18,831 bases of DNA from Alphaproteobacteria bacterium UBA7691 (GCA_002482765.1 DLGP01000105.1:1-18831), one strand, 5' to 3'. Positions 6,767 to 14,848 are shown, counted from the stretch's first letter. Notes: generated by a model not told the origin, from the sequence alone. A program made the numbers and translations.

Positions 6767-7938
6767 GCGCGATAGCCGTTCAGGCCACGCACTTCGGCGC
6801 AGCCATCGAGGAACCCTTTCAGGGTGCGAAACATTTCCGGCTCATCCAGCAGGAAGGCGTCATGGCCCTTGTCGGTTTCGATCTCGACAAAGCTGACATT
6901 GGCCGCTGCGGCATTCAGCGCCCGCACGATGGCTTTGTTCTCGCTGGTCGGGAACAGCCAGTCGGAGGTGAAGGAGACAACGCAGAAGCGGGTTTTGCTG
7001 CCCTGATACACGGCAGCCAGATTGTCGCCAGCCTGGGCGGCAAGGTCAAAATAATCCATCGCCCGGGTGATGTAGAGATAGGAATTGGCGTCAAACCGCT
7101 CAACGAAGCTGGAACCCTGGTGGCGCAGATAACTCTCAACCTGGAATTCGGCCTCGAAGCCATAGGTCAGCCGTTCGCGGTTTTGCAGATTGCGGCCGAA
7201 TTTGCGGTGTAGCGCGGCTTCCGAGAGATAGGTGATATGCGCTGCCATACGCGCCACCGCCAGGCCATTGCGCGGGATGGTGCCGTGGCTCAGGTAATCG
7301 CCGGCATGCCAGTCCGGATCGGCATAGATCGCCTGGCGGCCAACCTCGTGGAAGGCGATATTCTGCGCCGAATGGCGCGCAGCGCAGGCGATGGGAATGG
7401 CGGCGAAGCAGCGTTCCGGGTAACTCGCCGCCCATTGCAGCACCTGCATGCCGCCCATCGAGCCGCCGATGACGCAGAACAGGTCACGGATGCCGAGATG
7501 GTCCAGCAGCATGGCTTGGGCATTCACCATGTCGCGGATGGTGATAAGCGGAAAACGCAGGCCCCAGGGCTTGGCCGTGGCCGGGTCGAGATCGGGCGGG
7601 CCGGATGATCCCATGCAGCCGCCGATCACATTGGCGCAAACCACAAAGAAACGGTCAGTATCGATCACCTTGCCGGGGCCGACCAGGGTGAGCCACCAGC
7701 CCGGCTTGCCGGTCACCGGATGGGTATTGGCAACATGCTGGTCGCCGGTCAGCGCATGGCAGATCAGGATGGCGTTGGATTTGTCGGCATTGAGCCGGCC
7801 ATAGGTGGTGTAAGCCACATTGAACGGGCCGAGCTCGATACCGCAATCCAGCCTGAGCGGCAGGGTTTCGCCCAGCACCACCCGATGTCCCGGCCCGATG
7901 GGATCATAGGCTGCCGCTCGCGATGCTTCCGCCATCAT
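6763..7938 (-). CDS. metX: Homoserine O-acyltransferase MetX
   Basis: Alpha/beta-hydrolase-fold enzyme that acylates homoserine (acetyl- or succinyl-CoA), the entry step to methionine. The protein is 391 residues, full length. The nucleophile elbow is GGSMGGMQVLQW with Ser160, the acid is in TSDWLFP (D326), and the histidine is in KGHDAFLLD (H359). HALTGDQH (61-68) and NVIGGCMGSSGP (103-114) are the conserved substrate and oxyanion regions. The acyl donor cannot be decided by eye. Two ATGs lie side by side (7938 and 7935), and either could be used. It leads a metX-metW-TPR/PRMT unit and is divergent from the chorismate mutase gene, with 153 nt between them carrying a putative promoter and a small inverted repeat. 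I saw no SAM-II riboswitch there. Confidence 0.96.
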   Translation of the reverse strand: MMAEASRAAAYDPIGPGHRVVLGETLPLRLDCGIELGPFNVAYTTYGRLNADKSNAILICHALTGDQHVANTHPVTGKPGWWLTLVGPGKVIDTDRFFVVCANVIGGCMGSSGPPDLDPATAKPWGLRFPLITIRDMVNAQAMLLDHLGIRDLFCVIGGSMGGMQVLQWAASYPERCFAAIPIACAARHSAQNIAFHEVGRQAIYADPDWHAGDYLSHGTIPRNGLAVARMAAHITYLSEAALHRKFGRNLQNRERLTYGFEAEFQVESYLRHQGSSFVERFDANSYLYITRAMDYFDLAAQAGDNLAAVYQGSKTRFCVVSFTSDWLFPTSENKAIVRALNAAAANVSFVEIETDKGHDAFLLDEPEMFRTLKGFLDGCAEVRGLNGYRA

Positions 7939-7980
7939 GCCAATCCAACCGTTAACCTACTGGAATTAAGGGGCGTCGGA

Positions 7981-8009
7981 TGCTTAGGAACAATGCAATG
8001 TACTGTCAA
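7981..8009 (-). promoter_or_regulatory. Putative sigma-70 promoter of metX-metW operon
   Basis: On the minus strand a perfect TTGACA (8009-8004) is followed after 17 nt by TAAGCA (7986-7981), a poor -10. The predicted start, near 7974, would give a leader of about 36 nt before the metX ATG. The perfect -35 and the spacing support the call, and the weak -10 lowers confidence. Confidence 0.45.
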
Positions 8010-8024
8010 TGTTTTCTTTGCATT
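7992..8024. promoter_or_regulatory. Inverted repeat around the metX -35 (possible operator)
   Basis: AATGCAA at 7992-7998 is matched by its reverse complement TTGCATT at 8018-8024, with a 19-nt spacer that contains the TTGACA hexamer. The centre-to-centre distance of 26 nt is not an exact multiple of a helical turn. A regulator binding here could affect both metX and the divergent chorismate mutase gene. No regulator gene is visible nearby. Confidence 0.3.
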
Positions 8025-8091
8025 TGCGGCAGGCAGCGAATAAGACTATGCGGCTTTTGTTCTCCCCCCTTGCAGACGTAAAATCATTTCC

Positions 8092-8955
8092 ATGACCGAG
8101 CATATCGCCAGCCTGGCCGACCTGAGGCATGAAATCGATGTCCTGGACGACCAGATCCAGGATTTGTTGCGCCGCCGTGCCGAGGCGGTGGAAAAAGTTG
8201 CCATCACCAAGCGCGCTTCGGGCGGCGAGAATGGTTTTTTCCTGCGCTGTGGCCGCGAGGCGCAGATTCTGCGCCGCCTGCTGGCGCGCCATCACGGCCC
8301 GCTGCCGGCTGCTGCCCTGCTGCGCATCAACCGCGAACTGATCGGCGCGCTGTATGATTTGCAGGCGCCGGTGCAGGTGGCGGTGTTGGCGCCGAACAAA
8401 TCCGTGGCGCGCTGGGATCTGGCCCGCGACCATTACGGCTCTGGCGTGCCGATGCTGCTCTGTGCCACCGCCACCTCCGCAATGCGCGAGATTTCCGCCA
8501 AGGCGGCCACGGTGGGCGTGATGCCGCTGCCCGAGGATGGCGAAAAGGACCCGTGGTGGCCGGTGCTGGCCAATCGCACCGTTGATACGCCGCGTGTGGT
8601 GGCCAAGCTGCCCTTCCTGACCAATCGCAAGGGCCGGCTGGCCGATGTTGGCGCCCTGGTGATTGCCCGCTGCCCGGCGGAGCCATCCGGCGACGACCAT
8701 AGCCTGGTGGTGGTGCAGGCGGCCGAGGAAGGCATGAGCCTGGCGCGGCTGGGCAGCCTGCTGGCCAAGGCCGGCCTGAGCGGCCAGGTGCTAGCACAGC
8801 ACAAGCAGGGCGGCCAGGATATCCGCCTGCTGCTGGACCTGCCGGGTTTCCTGGAGGATAACGATGCCCGCCTTGCCGCCTTGCGCGCCGCCGCGCCGGA
8901 GGCGATTGTGGATGTGCTGGCGATCGGCGCCTATGCGGTGCCGGCCGGCGAATAA
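8092..8955 (+). CDS. Chorismate mutase with degenerate prephenate dehydratase/ACT-like C-terminus
   Basis: A 287-residue protein. Residues 5-92 are an AroQ-type chorismate mutase: LRHEIDVLDDQIQDLLRRR (11-29) with R12 and R29, K40 in AITKR, and GREAQILRRLL (54-64) supplying R55/E56. It converts chorismate to prephenate. Residues 94-175 start VQVAVLAPNKSVARWDLA and contain VGVMPLPEDG, reminiscent of a prephenate dehydratase lobe. The rest (about 190-285) looks ACT-like, with LVVVQAAEEGMSLARLGSLLAKAGL. I cannot find the catalytic Thr-Arg-Phe of true dehydratases (LTNRKGRLADVGALVI occupies the place), so dehydratase activity is doubtful. It precedes the aminotransferase by 24 nt and tyrA further on, which fits a tyrosine role. 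No clear Shine-Dalgarno precedes the ATG. Confidence 0.85.
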   Translation: MTEHIASLADLRHEIDVLDDQIQDLLRRRAEAVEKVAITKRASGGENGFFLRCGREAQILRRLLARHHGPLPAAALLRINRELIGALYDLQAPVQVAVLAPNKSVARWDLARDHYGSGVPMLLCATATSAMREISAKAATVGVMPLPEDGEKDPWWPVLANRTVDTPRVVAKLPFLTNRKGRLADVGALVIARCPAEPSGDDHSLVVVQAAEEGMSLARLGSLLAKAGLSGQVLAQHKQGGQDIRLLLDLPGFLEDNDARLAALRAAAPEAIVDVLAIGAYAVPAGE

Positions 8956-8979
8956 GCCTGTTTTCCAAGGAGTGAAGCC

Positions 8980-10065
8980 GTGACTGCGCCCAAGCCCAAT
9001 GCCGGGATTCTTGATATCAGCCCCTATAAGGGCGGCGAAGCCGCTGTGGCCGGTGTTACCGATGTGCGCAAGCTGTCGTCCAACGAAACCCCGCTCGGCC
9101 CCAGCCCGCAGGCGATTGCCGCCTACAAGGCGCAGGCCGATGAGCTGCACCGCTATCCCGATGGCGCGGTGGACCTGCTGCGCCAGGCGATTGCGCGCCA
9201 TCATGGCCTGCCGGCGGAGAATATCATCTGCTCAAACGGCTCCGACGAACTGATTTCGCTGATCTGCAATGCCTATTGCGGCCCGGGCGACGAGGTACTG
9301 TATTCGCGCCACGGCTTCCTGATGTATCCGATTGCCGCCAAGGCGCGCGGCGCCACCCCGGTCACTGCCGAGGAAACCAATCTCACCACCAATGTGGATG
9401 CGCTGCTGGCGAAAGTGACGCCGCGCACCCGCATCGTGTTCCTGGCCAATCCCAACAACCCGACTGGCACCTATATTTCGGCCGCCGATCTGCGCCGCCT
9501 GCGTGAAGGGCTGCCCGATGGTGTGTTGCTGGTGGTGGATGCGGCCTATGCCGAATATGTCAGCCGCAACGATTATTCGGCCGGCGAGGATCTGGTGCGC
9601 GAGCGCGACGACACGGTGATGACGCGCACCTTCTCCAAGATTCACGGCCTGGCCGCCCTGCGGCTCGGCTGGGCCTATGCGCCGGCCAATGTGATCGCGG
9701 TGCTGAACCGCGTGCGCGGCCCGTTCAATGTCAACAGCCCGGCCCAGGCCGCTGGCGTGGCGGCTTTGGCCGATGTGGCACATACCGACAAGGCGCGTGC
9801 CCATAACGATGCCGAATTGCCGCGCCTCACCAAGGCGCTGACCGCTTTGGGCCTGGATGTGGTGCCGAGCGTGGGCAATTTCCTGCTGATGCGTTTCCCC
9901 AAAGGGGCCGAGCAGGCCCAGGCCGCCGATCATTTCCTGCGCAGCCGCGGCCTGATCCTGCGCGCCATGGCCGGCTATGGCCTGCCGGAAAGCCTGCGCC
10001 TCACCATCGGCACGGTAGCCGAGAATGACCGCGTGCTGGCGGCGCTGGCCGATTTCCTGAAATGA
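8980..10065 (+). CDS. hisC: Histidinol-phosphate / aromatic aminotransferase
   Basis: PLP-dependent class I/II aminotransferase, 361 residues, HisC-like. It transaminates histidinol phosphate and, in this setting, probably also aromatic keto acids or prephenate. It begins GILDISPYKGGE and has LSSNETPLGPSP (32-43), SNGSDELI (85-92), NPNNPTGT (157-164), DAAYAEY (187-193) and the PLP lysine K220 in TFSKIHGLAALRLGW, with R228 beyond. The GTG start at 8980 is fixed by AAGGAG at 8967-8972, 7 nt upstream. The stop overlaps the tyrA ATG (ATGA at 10062-10065). Between a chorismate mutase and tyrA, it most likely works in tyrosine or phenylalanine synthesis as well as, or instead of, histidine synthesis. 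Substrate preference cannot be read from the sequence. Confidence 0.92.
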   Translation: MTAPKPNAGILDISPYKGGEAAVAGVTDVRKLSSNETPLGPSPQAIAAYKAQADELHRYPDGAVDLLRQAIARHHGLPAENIICSNGSDELISLICNAYCGPGDEVLYSRHGFLMYPIAAKARGATPVTAEETNLTTNVDALLAKVTPRTRIVFLANPNNPTGTYISAADLRRLREGLPDGVLLVVDAAYAEYVSRNDYSAGEDLVRERDDTVMTRTFSKIHGLAALRLGWAYAPANVIAVLNRVRGPFNVNSPAQAAGVAALADVAHTDKARAHNDAELPRLTKALTALGLDVVPSVGNFLLMRFPKGAEQAQAADHFLRSRGLILRAMAGYGLPESLRLTIGTVAENDRVLAALADFLK

Positions 10066-10994
10066 GCCAGCCGGCGGCGCCGTTTCGCCGGCTGGCCATT
10101 ATCGGCATCGGCCTGATCGGCTCATCAATTGCCCGCGCGGCGCGGCAATGGGGCCAGGCGGCGGAAATTGTCTGCGCCGATCTGTCGGAAACACATCGCC
10201 AGCAGGCGGTGGCCTTGGGCGTGGTGGATGCCGCCTTTGCCGATGCCGCCGAGGCGGTGCGTGGCGCCGATCTGGTGATCCTCTGCGTGCCGCTGGGCGC
10301 CTATGGGGCCGTGGCGCAGGCGATGGCGCCCGGGCTTGGCGCCGGCACGCTGGTTTCCGATGTCGGCTCATCAAAGCAATCGGTGCTGCGCGATGTGGCG
10401 CCGCATCTGCCGCCCGGTGTGGCCTTCATCCCCGGCCATCCGGTGGCCGGCACCGAACATTCCGGCCCGGCTGCCGGCTTTGCCACGCTGTTTCAGGGCC
10501 GCTGGTGCATCCTGACCCCGCCCGAAGGCAGCGATCCGGCGCAGCTTGAACGGCTGCATGGTTTCTGGTCGGCTTTCGGCAGCAAGGTTGAGGTGATGGA
10601 TGCGCGGCATCACGATCTGGTGCTGGCAATCACCAGCCATGTGCCGCATCTGATTGCCTATAACATCGTCGGCACCGCCGATGACCTGCAAACCGTGACG
10701 CAATCGGAAGTGATCAAATATTCCGCCGGCGGTTTCCGCGATTTCACCCGCATCGCCGCCAGCGATCCGACAATGTGGCGTGACGTGTTCCTCAACAACA
10801 AGGAAGCGGTGCTGGATATGCTGCAACGCTTCACCGAAGACCTCACAGCGTTGCAGCGCGCCATCCGCTGGGATGACGGCGAGACATTGTTCAAGTTGTT
10901 CAGCCGCACCCGGGCGATCCGCCGCGCCATCATCGATGCCGGCCAGGAAACCGCCGCGCCGGATTTTGGCCGCACCGGCGACGGCAAACAGTAA
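10062..10994 (+). CDS. tyrA: Prephenate/arogenate dehydrogenase TyrA
   Basis: NAD(P)-dependent oxidative decarboxylation of prephenate (or arogenate) on the way to tyrosine. The protein is 310 residues. The N-terminal Rossmann domain opens with AIIGIGLIGSSIARA (12-26), followed by ADLVILCVPLGAYG and VSDVGSSKQSVL. The catalytic domain has IPGHPVAGTEHSGP with the conserved active-site histidines, ITSHVPHLIAYN, and the helical segment GGFRDFTRIAASDPTMWRDVFLNNK. There is no ACT or fused chorismate mutase domain, because the mutase is a separate gene two positions upstream. The ATGA overlap with hisC indicates translational coupling. The TAA is immediately followed by the stop of the convergent DUF2125 gene with no spacer, so no separate terminator fits between them. 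Confidence 0.94.
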   Translation: MSQPAAPFRRLAIIGIGLIGSSIARAARQWGQAAEIVCADLSETHRQQAVALGVVDAAFADAAEAVRGADLVILCVPLGAYGAVAQAMAPGLGAGTLVSDVGSSKQSVLRDVAPHLPPGVAFIPGHPVAGTEHSGPAAGFATLFQGRWCILTPPEGSDPAQLERLHGFWSAFGSKVEVMDARHHDLVLAITSHVPHLIAYNIVGTADDLQTVTQSEVIKYSAGGFRDFTRIAASDPTMWRDVFLNNKEAVLDMLQRFTEDLTALQRAIRWDDGETLFKLFSRTRAIRRAIIDAGQETAAPDFGRTGDGKQ

Positions 10995-12011
10995 TTACGG
11001 CTTCGGCGTCAGCAATGGCGCCAGGGCAAAAAGCGGCACATTGGCGATGCTCAGCAGGCCATTCTGCGCCGTCAGCGGCAGCGGCAGCACGGTTTCGCCC
11101 TTGTCATCGGTTTTATGCAGCTTGGCCAGGGCCGCCTTGGCAGCCACCGCCTCGGCCGGTTTCATGCGCCCGGCCGCCACCAGGGCATCGATGCCCGCCG
11201 CCGCGCCCAGCAGCCGGCCACCCATGGCGCCGAGCGGGCGGAATTGTTTATCCACGGTCAGCGAGCCATCGCCGCTCAGATGCACCGCATCCCAATGCAG
11301 CAGGATATTGCTGAATTCTACAATGCCGCCGGCATCGCGCCAGGCAGCCAAAGCCGCCTGCGGGCTGGCGCCGAGCCATGGCCCGGTCTGCTTGCCGATC
11401 AGGTTCAGTGCGGCGATGCGGCGGCCCAGCGGGCCATCCAATTCTGCCGGCAGGTCCAGATCGGTGATCTGCACGGCCACATCCAGCGCCGGCGGCACAT
11501 TGCCGACCTGGCGCAGATGCAGTTGCAGCCGGCCGGCCTCATAACCCGCCAGGGCCTGGCCGAAGCGCACGCCTTGTAGATCGGCGGCGATCCGCAGCCA
11601 GCGGTCGGCGCCATCCAGCACCAGGCTGGCGCGGCCACGTTCCGGCGTGGCGCTGAATTTATGCTCGGTGCCGCCATCGCGCCAGGCCAGGCTCTGGGCG
11701 CCAAACAGCTCAAACACAATATGCTGGCTGCTCCAGAGTTGCTGATGCGCCACCAGGGTTTCGGATTCGATTTTCCAGCCGGCGCCGCGCGGCTCGCTCC
11801 AGCTTACCCCGTCCAGCCGCAGGCTGAGCCGGTAGGGAAAGCCGCCGCGCTGCCAGGCGCGATAGCTGAAGCTGCGGCCCTGAAGCTGCTGCTGCGCCTG
11901 GAAGGCCAGCAAGCCGGCTTCCACCCGCCCCATAAGGTGGCTCCACAGGGCATAATAGCCGAGCAATCCGCCCAGGATGGCGCCGGCCAGGAAAACAAAT
12001 CGTAATCGCAT
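10995..12011 (-). CDS. DUF2125 family membrane-anchored protein
   Basis: A 338-residue protein of unknown function. It starts MRLRFVFLAGAILGGLLGYYALW, a basic start plus one hydrophobic segment (about 4-24) that acts as signal anchor or uncleaved signal peptide. The remainder would lie in the periplasm. The body has repeated beta-strand-like stretches such as FSYRAWQRGGFPYRLSLRLD and VHLSGDGSLTVD, typical of DUF2125/AsmA-like proteins. An Ala/Leu-rich helical tract lies near the end (GAAAGIDALVAAGRMKPAEA). The ATG at 12011 is preferred over an in-frame upstream ATG at 12047 because it puts the basic residues just before the membrane segment. DUF2125 genes commonly neighbour tyrA in alphaproteobacteria. 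Here the two stops abut. Confidence 0.82.
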   Translation of the reverse strand: MRLRFVFLAGAILGGLLGYYALWSHLMGRVEAGLLAFQAQQQLQGRSFSYRAWQRGGFPYRLSLRLDGVSWSEPRGAGWKIESETLVAHQQLWSSQHIVFELFGAQSLAWRDGGTEHKFSATPERGRASLVLDGADRWLRIAADLQGVRFGQALAGYEAGRLQLHLRQVGNVPPALDVAVQITDLDLPAELDGPLGRRIAALNLIGKQTGPWLGASPQAALAAWRDAGGIVEFSNILLHWDAVHLSGDGSLTVDKQFRPLGAMGGRLLGAAAGIDALVAAGRMKPAEAVAAKAALAKLHKTDDKGETVLPLPLTAQNGLLSIANVPLFALAPLLTPKP

Positions 12012-12093
12012 GGCGCCAGTATAGCGCCGCCGCGCCGCCGGCTCCATGGCCGCTGCCTGGCGTTATCGCCGCAGCCGGGCGATGCCACCCAAA

Positions 12094-12126
12094 ATCGTCA
12101 TGCCCGCGATAAGCGGGTATCCCATT
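12094..12126. repeat. CGTCAT palindrome, copy 4
   Basis: ATCGTCAT (12094-12101) is followed by a short hairpin, CCCGC (12103-12107), loop GATAA, GCGGG (12113-12117), then TATCCCA and a T run. It has the same order as the arm at 2271-2302 (ATCGTCAT, hairpin, ATC..CATTTTT) but with a different, still paired stem. Confidence 0.65.
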
Positions 12127-12143
12127 TTTTGCTCAATTCCAAA

Positions 12144-12178
12144 GGTCGTCATGGTACGCGAAGGCGTACCATCCATGT
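12144..12178. repeat. CGTCAT palindrome, copy 5
   Basis: GGTCGTCAT precedes a perfect 7-bp stem, GGTACGC (12153-12159), loop GAAG, GCGTACC (12164-12170), followed by ATCCATGTG. The flank matches the other copies, and the stem sequence is different again. Confidence 0.65.
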
Positions 12179-12210
12179 GTTTCTTTGTTTAACTGGCTGA
12201 AAAAAAGCTA

Positions 12211-12245
12211 CTCGTGGGTGGTCGGCCTGCGCCGACCATGACGAC
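12211..12245. repeat. CGTCAT palindrome, copy 6 (inverted)
   Basis: Read on the minus strand, GTCGTCAT (12245-12238) precedes GGTCGGC, loop GCAG, GCCGACC and then ACCCACGAG. On the plus strand the stem is 12220-12226 paired with 12231-12237. It faces copy 5, and both have a 7-bp stem starting GGT and a tetraloop. A further small stem, TTGCCG/CGGCAA (12257-12262 with 12269-12274), lies just downstream. No gene or clear promoter is visible in the rest of 12012-12313. Confidence 0.65.
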
Positions 12246-12313
12246 TTTGTTGTGGGTTGCCGTAACGGCGGCAAGCGGCAATAGTTGTGGCTGAAAAAAA
12301 GAAAGTGTCCCCG

Positions 12314-13195
12314 ATGTCGTCCCGTCCCCATGCCGCCTTTGCGGCCATCGCCCTGCCCGGCCTGTTTGTGCTGTTATGGTCCACCGGGTTTATCGGTGCC
12401 AAGCTTGGCCTGCCCTATGCCGAACCGACCACCTTCCTGATCGTGCGTTTTGCCATCATCACTGTGCTGCTGGCCGGCTTTGCCGGGCTGACCCGTGCGC
12501 CCTGGCCCAGAAGTTGGCGCGAAACCGGCCATATCGTGGTGGCCGGCGTGCTGATGCAGGCGGTGTATCTGGGCGGCACTTTCAGCGCCATCTATCACGG
12601 CGTGCCGGCCGGCATCGCGGCGCTGATCGTCGGCATCCAGCCCTTGCTGGTGGCGGCGGTGGCCGGCCCGGTGCTGAACGAACAGGTGACGATGCGGCAA
12701 TGGGCCGGGCTGGCACTCGGCCTTGGCGGTGTGCTGCTGGTGGTGTGGACCAAGCTTGATCTGGGCATCGGCTCGATGCTGGGTTATGGCCTGGCCGGGC
12801 TGGCGCTGCTCGGCATCACGGTGGGCACCGTGTATCAGAAAAAATATTGCCCGCAGATTGATCTGCGCAGCGGCAATGCCATCCAATATGCTGCCGCTGT
12901 GGTGGTGCTGGCGCCGTTTGCCTTGCTGTTCGAGGATCGTGTGATCGAATGGAGCGGCGAATTCATCTTTGCGCTTGGCTGGCTCTGCATCGTGTTGTCG
13001 CTTGGCGCCATTTCGCTGCTGTTCAGCCTGATCCGGCGCGGCGGCGCCGCCCAGGTCTCCAGCCTGTTCTTCCTGGTGCCGCCCTGCACGGCTTTGGTGG
13101 CGTATTTTCTGTTTGGCGAAACCCTCAACCTGTTGGCCCTGCTCGGCATGGCGGCTACCATGGTGGGTGTCGCCCTGGTGAACCAGAAACGCTAG
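12314..13195 (+). CDS. EamA/DMT-family transporter
   Basis: A 293-residue inner-membrane protein with about ten hydrophobic segments and two EamA repeats, the drug/metabolite transporter superfamily. It starts with the typical LPGLFVLLWSTGFIGAKLGLPYAEPTTFLIVRF. The end of repeat one has IVGIQPLLVAAVAGPVLNEQVT, and the matching end of repeat two is VSSLFFLVPPCTALVAYFLFGETL. Such proteins export amino acids or other metabolites, and the substrate is unknown. The ATG at 12314 is chosen. An in-frame GTG at 12287 would add nine mostly polar residues (AEKKKVSP). The stop TAG is followed directly by the ATG of the ChaC-like gene, so the two are probably one transcript. Confidence 0.88.
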   Translation: MSSRPHAAFAAIALPGLFVLLWSTGFIGAKLGLPYAEPTTFLIVRFAIITVLLAGFAGLTRAPWPRSWRETGHIVVAGVLMQAVYLGGTFSAIYHGVPAGIAALIVGIQPLLVAAVAGPVLNEQVTMRQWAGLALGLGGVLLVVWTKLDLGIGSMLGYGLAGLALLGITVGTVYQKKYCPQIDLRSGNAIQYAAAVVVLAPFALLFEDRVIEWSGEFIFALGWLCIVLSLGAISLLFSLIRRGGAAQVSSLFFLVPPCTALVAYFLFGETLNLLALLGMAATMVGVALVNQKR

Positions 13196-13819
13196 ATGCC
13201 AAAAACAGTCATCCCCTTTGATGCCGAACCGCCTTTGCCGGGCGAGACGCCGCCGGACTTCCCGAAGGTGACGGTGCCGAAGGGCGAGGCATTGTGGGTG
13301 TTCGGCTATGGCTCGCTGATGTGGGATCCCGGCTTTCCGTATCTGGAACAGGCCACGGCGCGGCTCTGGGGTTATCACCGCGCCTTCTGCGTCTGGTCGC
13401 ACCGCTATCGCGGCACACCGGAAGCCCCCGGCCTGGTGCTGGGCTTGAAGCCGGGCGGCTCCTGCCTGGGCCGCGCCTTCCGTGTGCGCAAGGCCGATGA
13501 AGCCGCCGTGATCGACTATCTCTATCGTCGCGAAATGCTCACCGGGGTGTATCGGCCCGGCTTCCATACCGCACAATTGGGCGCCGAGCGCCGCCGCGTG
13601 CTGGCCTTCGTGGCCGATCATAAACATGTGCAATATGCCGGCCGGCTGAGTGAACCGGAAGCAGCGCAGGTGATTGCGCAATCCTCAGGCCAGCGCGGCC
13701 CGAATCTGGATTACCTGAGCAACACCGTGGCGCATCTCGATGCGCTGGGTATCAATGACGGGCCGTTACACAAGCTGCTGGCCGATGCGCAGCAGCTTTG
13801 CGCTGCAAAGCGCGCGTGA
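13196..13819 (+). CDS. ChaC-like gamma-glutamylcyclotransferase
   Basis: A 207-residue protein of the ChaC family, which cleaves glutathione to 5-oxoproline and Cys-Gly in the cytoplasm. The substrate-binding loop WVFGYGSLMWDPGF (34-47) is intact. Further family signatures are RLWGYHRAFCVWSHRYRGT (56-74) and YLYRREM (108-114) with the catalytic glutamate E113. VLAFVADHKHVQYAG and QSSGQRGPNLDYLSNTVAHL follow in the usual order. The start ATG follows the transporter stop without a gap, so coupling is likely. With gloB elsewhere in the window it gives a second glutathione-related activity, though not in the same operon. Confidence 0.92.
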   Translation: MPKTVIPFDAEPPLPGETPPDFPKVTVPKGEALWVFGYGSLMWDPGFPYLEQATARLWGYHRAFCVWSHRYRGTPEAPGLVLGLKPGGSCLGRAFRVRKADEAAVIDYLYRREMLTGVYRPGFHTAQLGAERRRVLAFVADHKHVQYAGRLSEPEAAQVIAQSSGQRGPNLDYLSNTVAHLDALGINDGPLHKLLADAQQLCAAKRA

Positions 13820-13867
13820 AGTGGGCGGCTGTGCCGGTGAAGCAAAACATATAGGGGAGAGTTAAAC

Positions 13868-14848
13868 ATGCAGATGATCCGCCTGGGCCAAACCGGCACA
13901 ATGGTTTCCAAATTCTGCCTCGGCTGCATGACCTATGGCGATCCGGCCTGGCGCTCCTGGGTGTTGACCGAGGAGCAGAGCGAGCCGTTTTTCCGCCAGG
14001 CAGTGGAAGCCGGGATCAATTTTTTTGATACGGCGAACATGTATTCGCTCGGCGCATCCGAAACCGTCACCGGGCGCATGTTGAAGAAATACGCCCGGCG
14101 CGACGAGATTGTGGTGGCCACCAAGGTCTACAATCCGATGGGGCCGGGGCCGAACCAGCGCGGCCTGTCGCGCAAGCATATCCTGCAAGCGATTGACGAC
14201 AGCCTGACCCGCCTCGGCATGGATTATGTCGATCTCTACCAGATCCACCGCTATGACCGGCATACCCCGATCGAGGAAACCCTGGAGGCGCTGAATGATG
14301 TGGTGCGCGCCGGCAAGGCGCGTTATATCGGCGCCTCGTCGATGTTCGCCTGGCAATTCGCCGATGCGCTGCACCGCCAGCGCGCCAATGGCTGGGCGCG
14401 CTTCGTCACCATGCAGAATCACTATAACCTGGTCTACCGCGAGGAGGAGCGCGAGATGCTGCCGCTCTGTCAGGCGATGGGCATCGGCGTGATCCCGTGG
14501 TCGCCGCTGGCGCGTGGTTTCCTGGCCGGCAACCGGCTGAAACAGGGCTGGGGCGATACCGAACGGGCCAAAACCGACGATATCGCCCAGCGCATGTATT
14601 ACCAGGCGGGCGATTTCAGCATCGCCGAGCGGGTGGCCGAATTGGGCCAGAAACGCGGCGTGGCGCCGGCGCAGGTCGCCATGGCCTGGCTGCTCGGCAA
14701 AAGCAGCGTCACCGCGCCGATCATCGGCGCCAGCAAGCCGCAGCATCTCAGCGATGCGTTGGCGGCGCTGGATCTCAAGCTCGATGCGGCGGAAATGGCC
14801 TATCTGGAAGAACCCTACACCCCGCATCCGGTGCTGGGGCATAGCTGA
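13868..14848 (+). CDS. Aldo/keto reductase
   Basis: A 326-residue NADP(H)-dependent oxidoreductase of the aldo/keto reductase superfamily. The catalytic tetrad is visible: D54 in NFFDTANMYS, Y59, K86 in VVATKVYNPMG and H127 in YVDLYQIHRYD. The barrel continues with ARYIGASSMFAWQF, a cofactor-side VIPWSPLARGFLAGN and the C-terminal APIIGASKPQHL. The sequence is close to the YajO/Gre-type branch acting on aldehydes or ketones, with substrate unknown. GGGGAG at 13854-13859, 8 nt before the ATG, is a strong ribosome-binding site. Translation is therefore independent of the ChaC-like gene 48 nt upstream. It converges with the DUF2063 gene with 4 nt between the stops. Confidence 0.94.
   Translation: MQMIRLGQTGTMVSKFCLGCMTYGDPAWRSWVLTEEQSEPFFRQAVEAGINFFDTANMYSLGASETVTGRMLKKYARRDEIVVATKVYNPMGPGPNQRGLSRKHILQAIDDSLTRLGMDYVDLYQIHRYDRHTPIEETLEALNDVVRAGKARYIGASSMFAWQFADALHRQRANGWARFVTMQNHYNLVYREEEREMLPLCQAMGIGVIPWSPLARGFLAGNRLKQGWGDTERAKTDDIAQRMYYQAGDFSIAERVAELGQKRGVAPAQVAMAWLLGKSSVTAPIIGASKPQHLSDALAALDLKLDAAEMAYLEEPYTPHPVLGHS

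Noticed and set aside
7939..8091. SAM-II type riboswitch before metX
   Set aside because: Alphaproteobacterial metX/metA genes often have one. I read the minus strand of this spacer and could not find its conserved pseudoknot core, and the leader after the predicted start is only about 36 nt.
12374..13681. 435-residue minus-strand open frame across the transporter and ChaC-like genes
   Set aside because: It spans two well-supported plus-strand genes, shows biased His/Gln/Ala composition and no recognisable domain.
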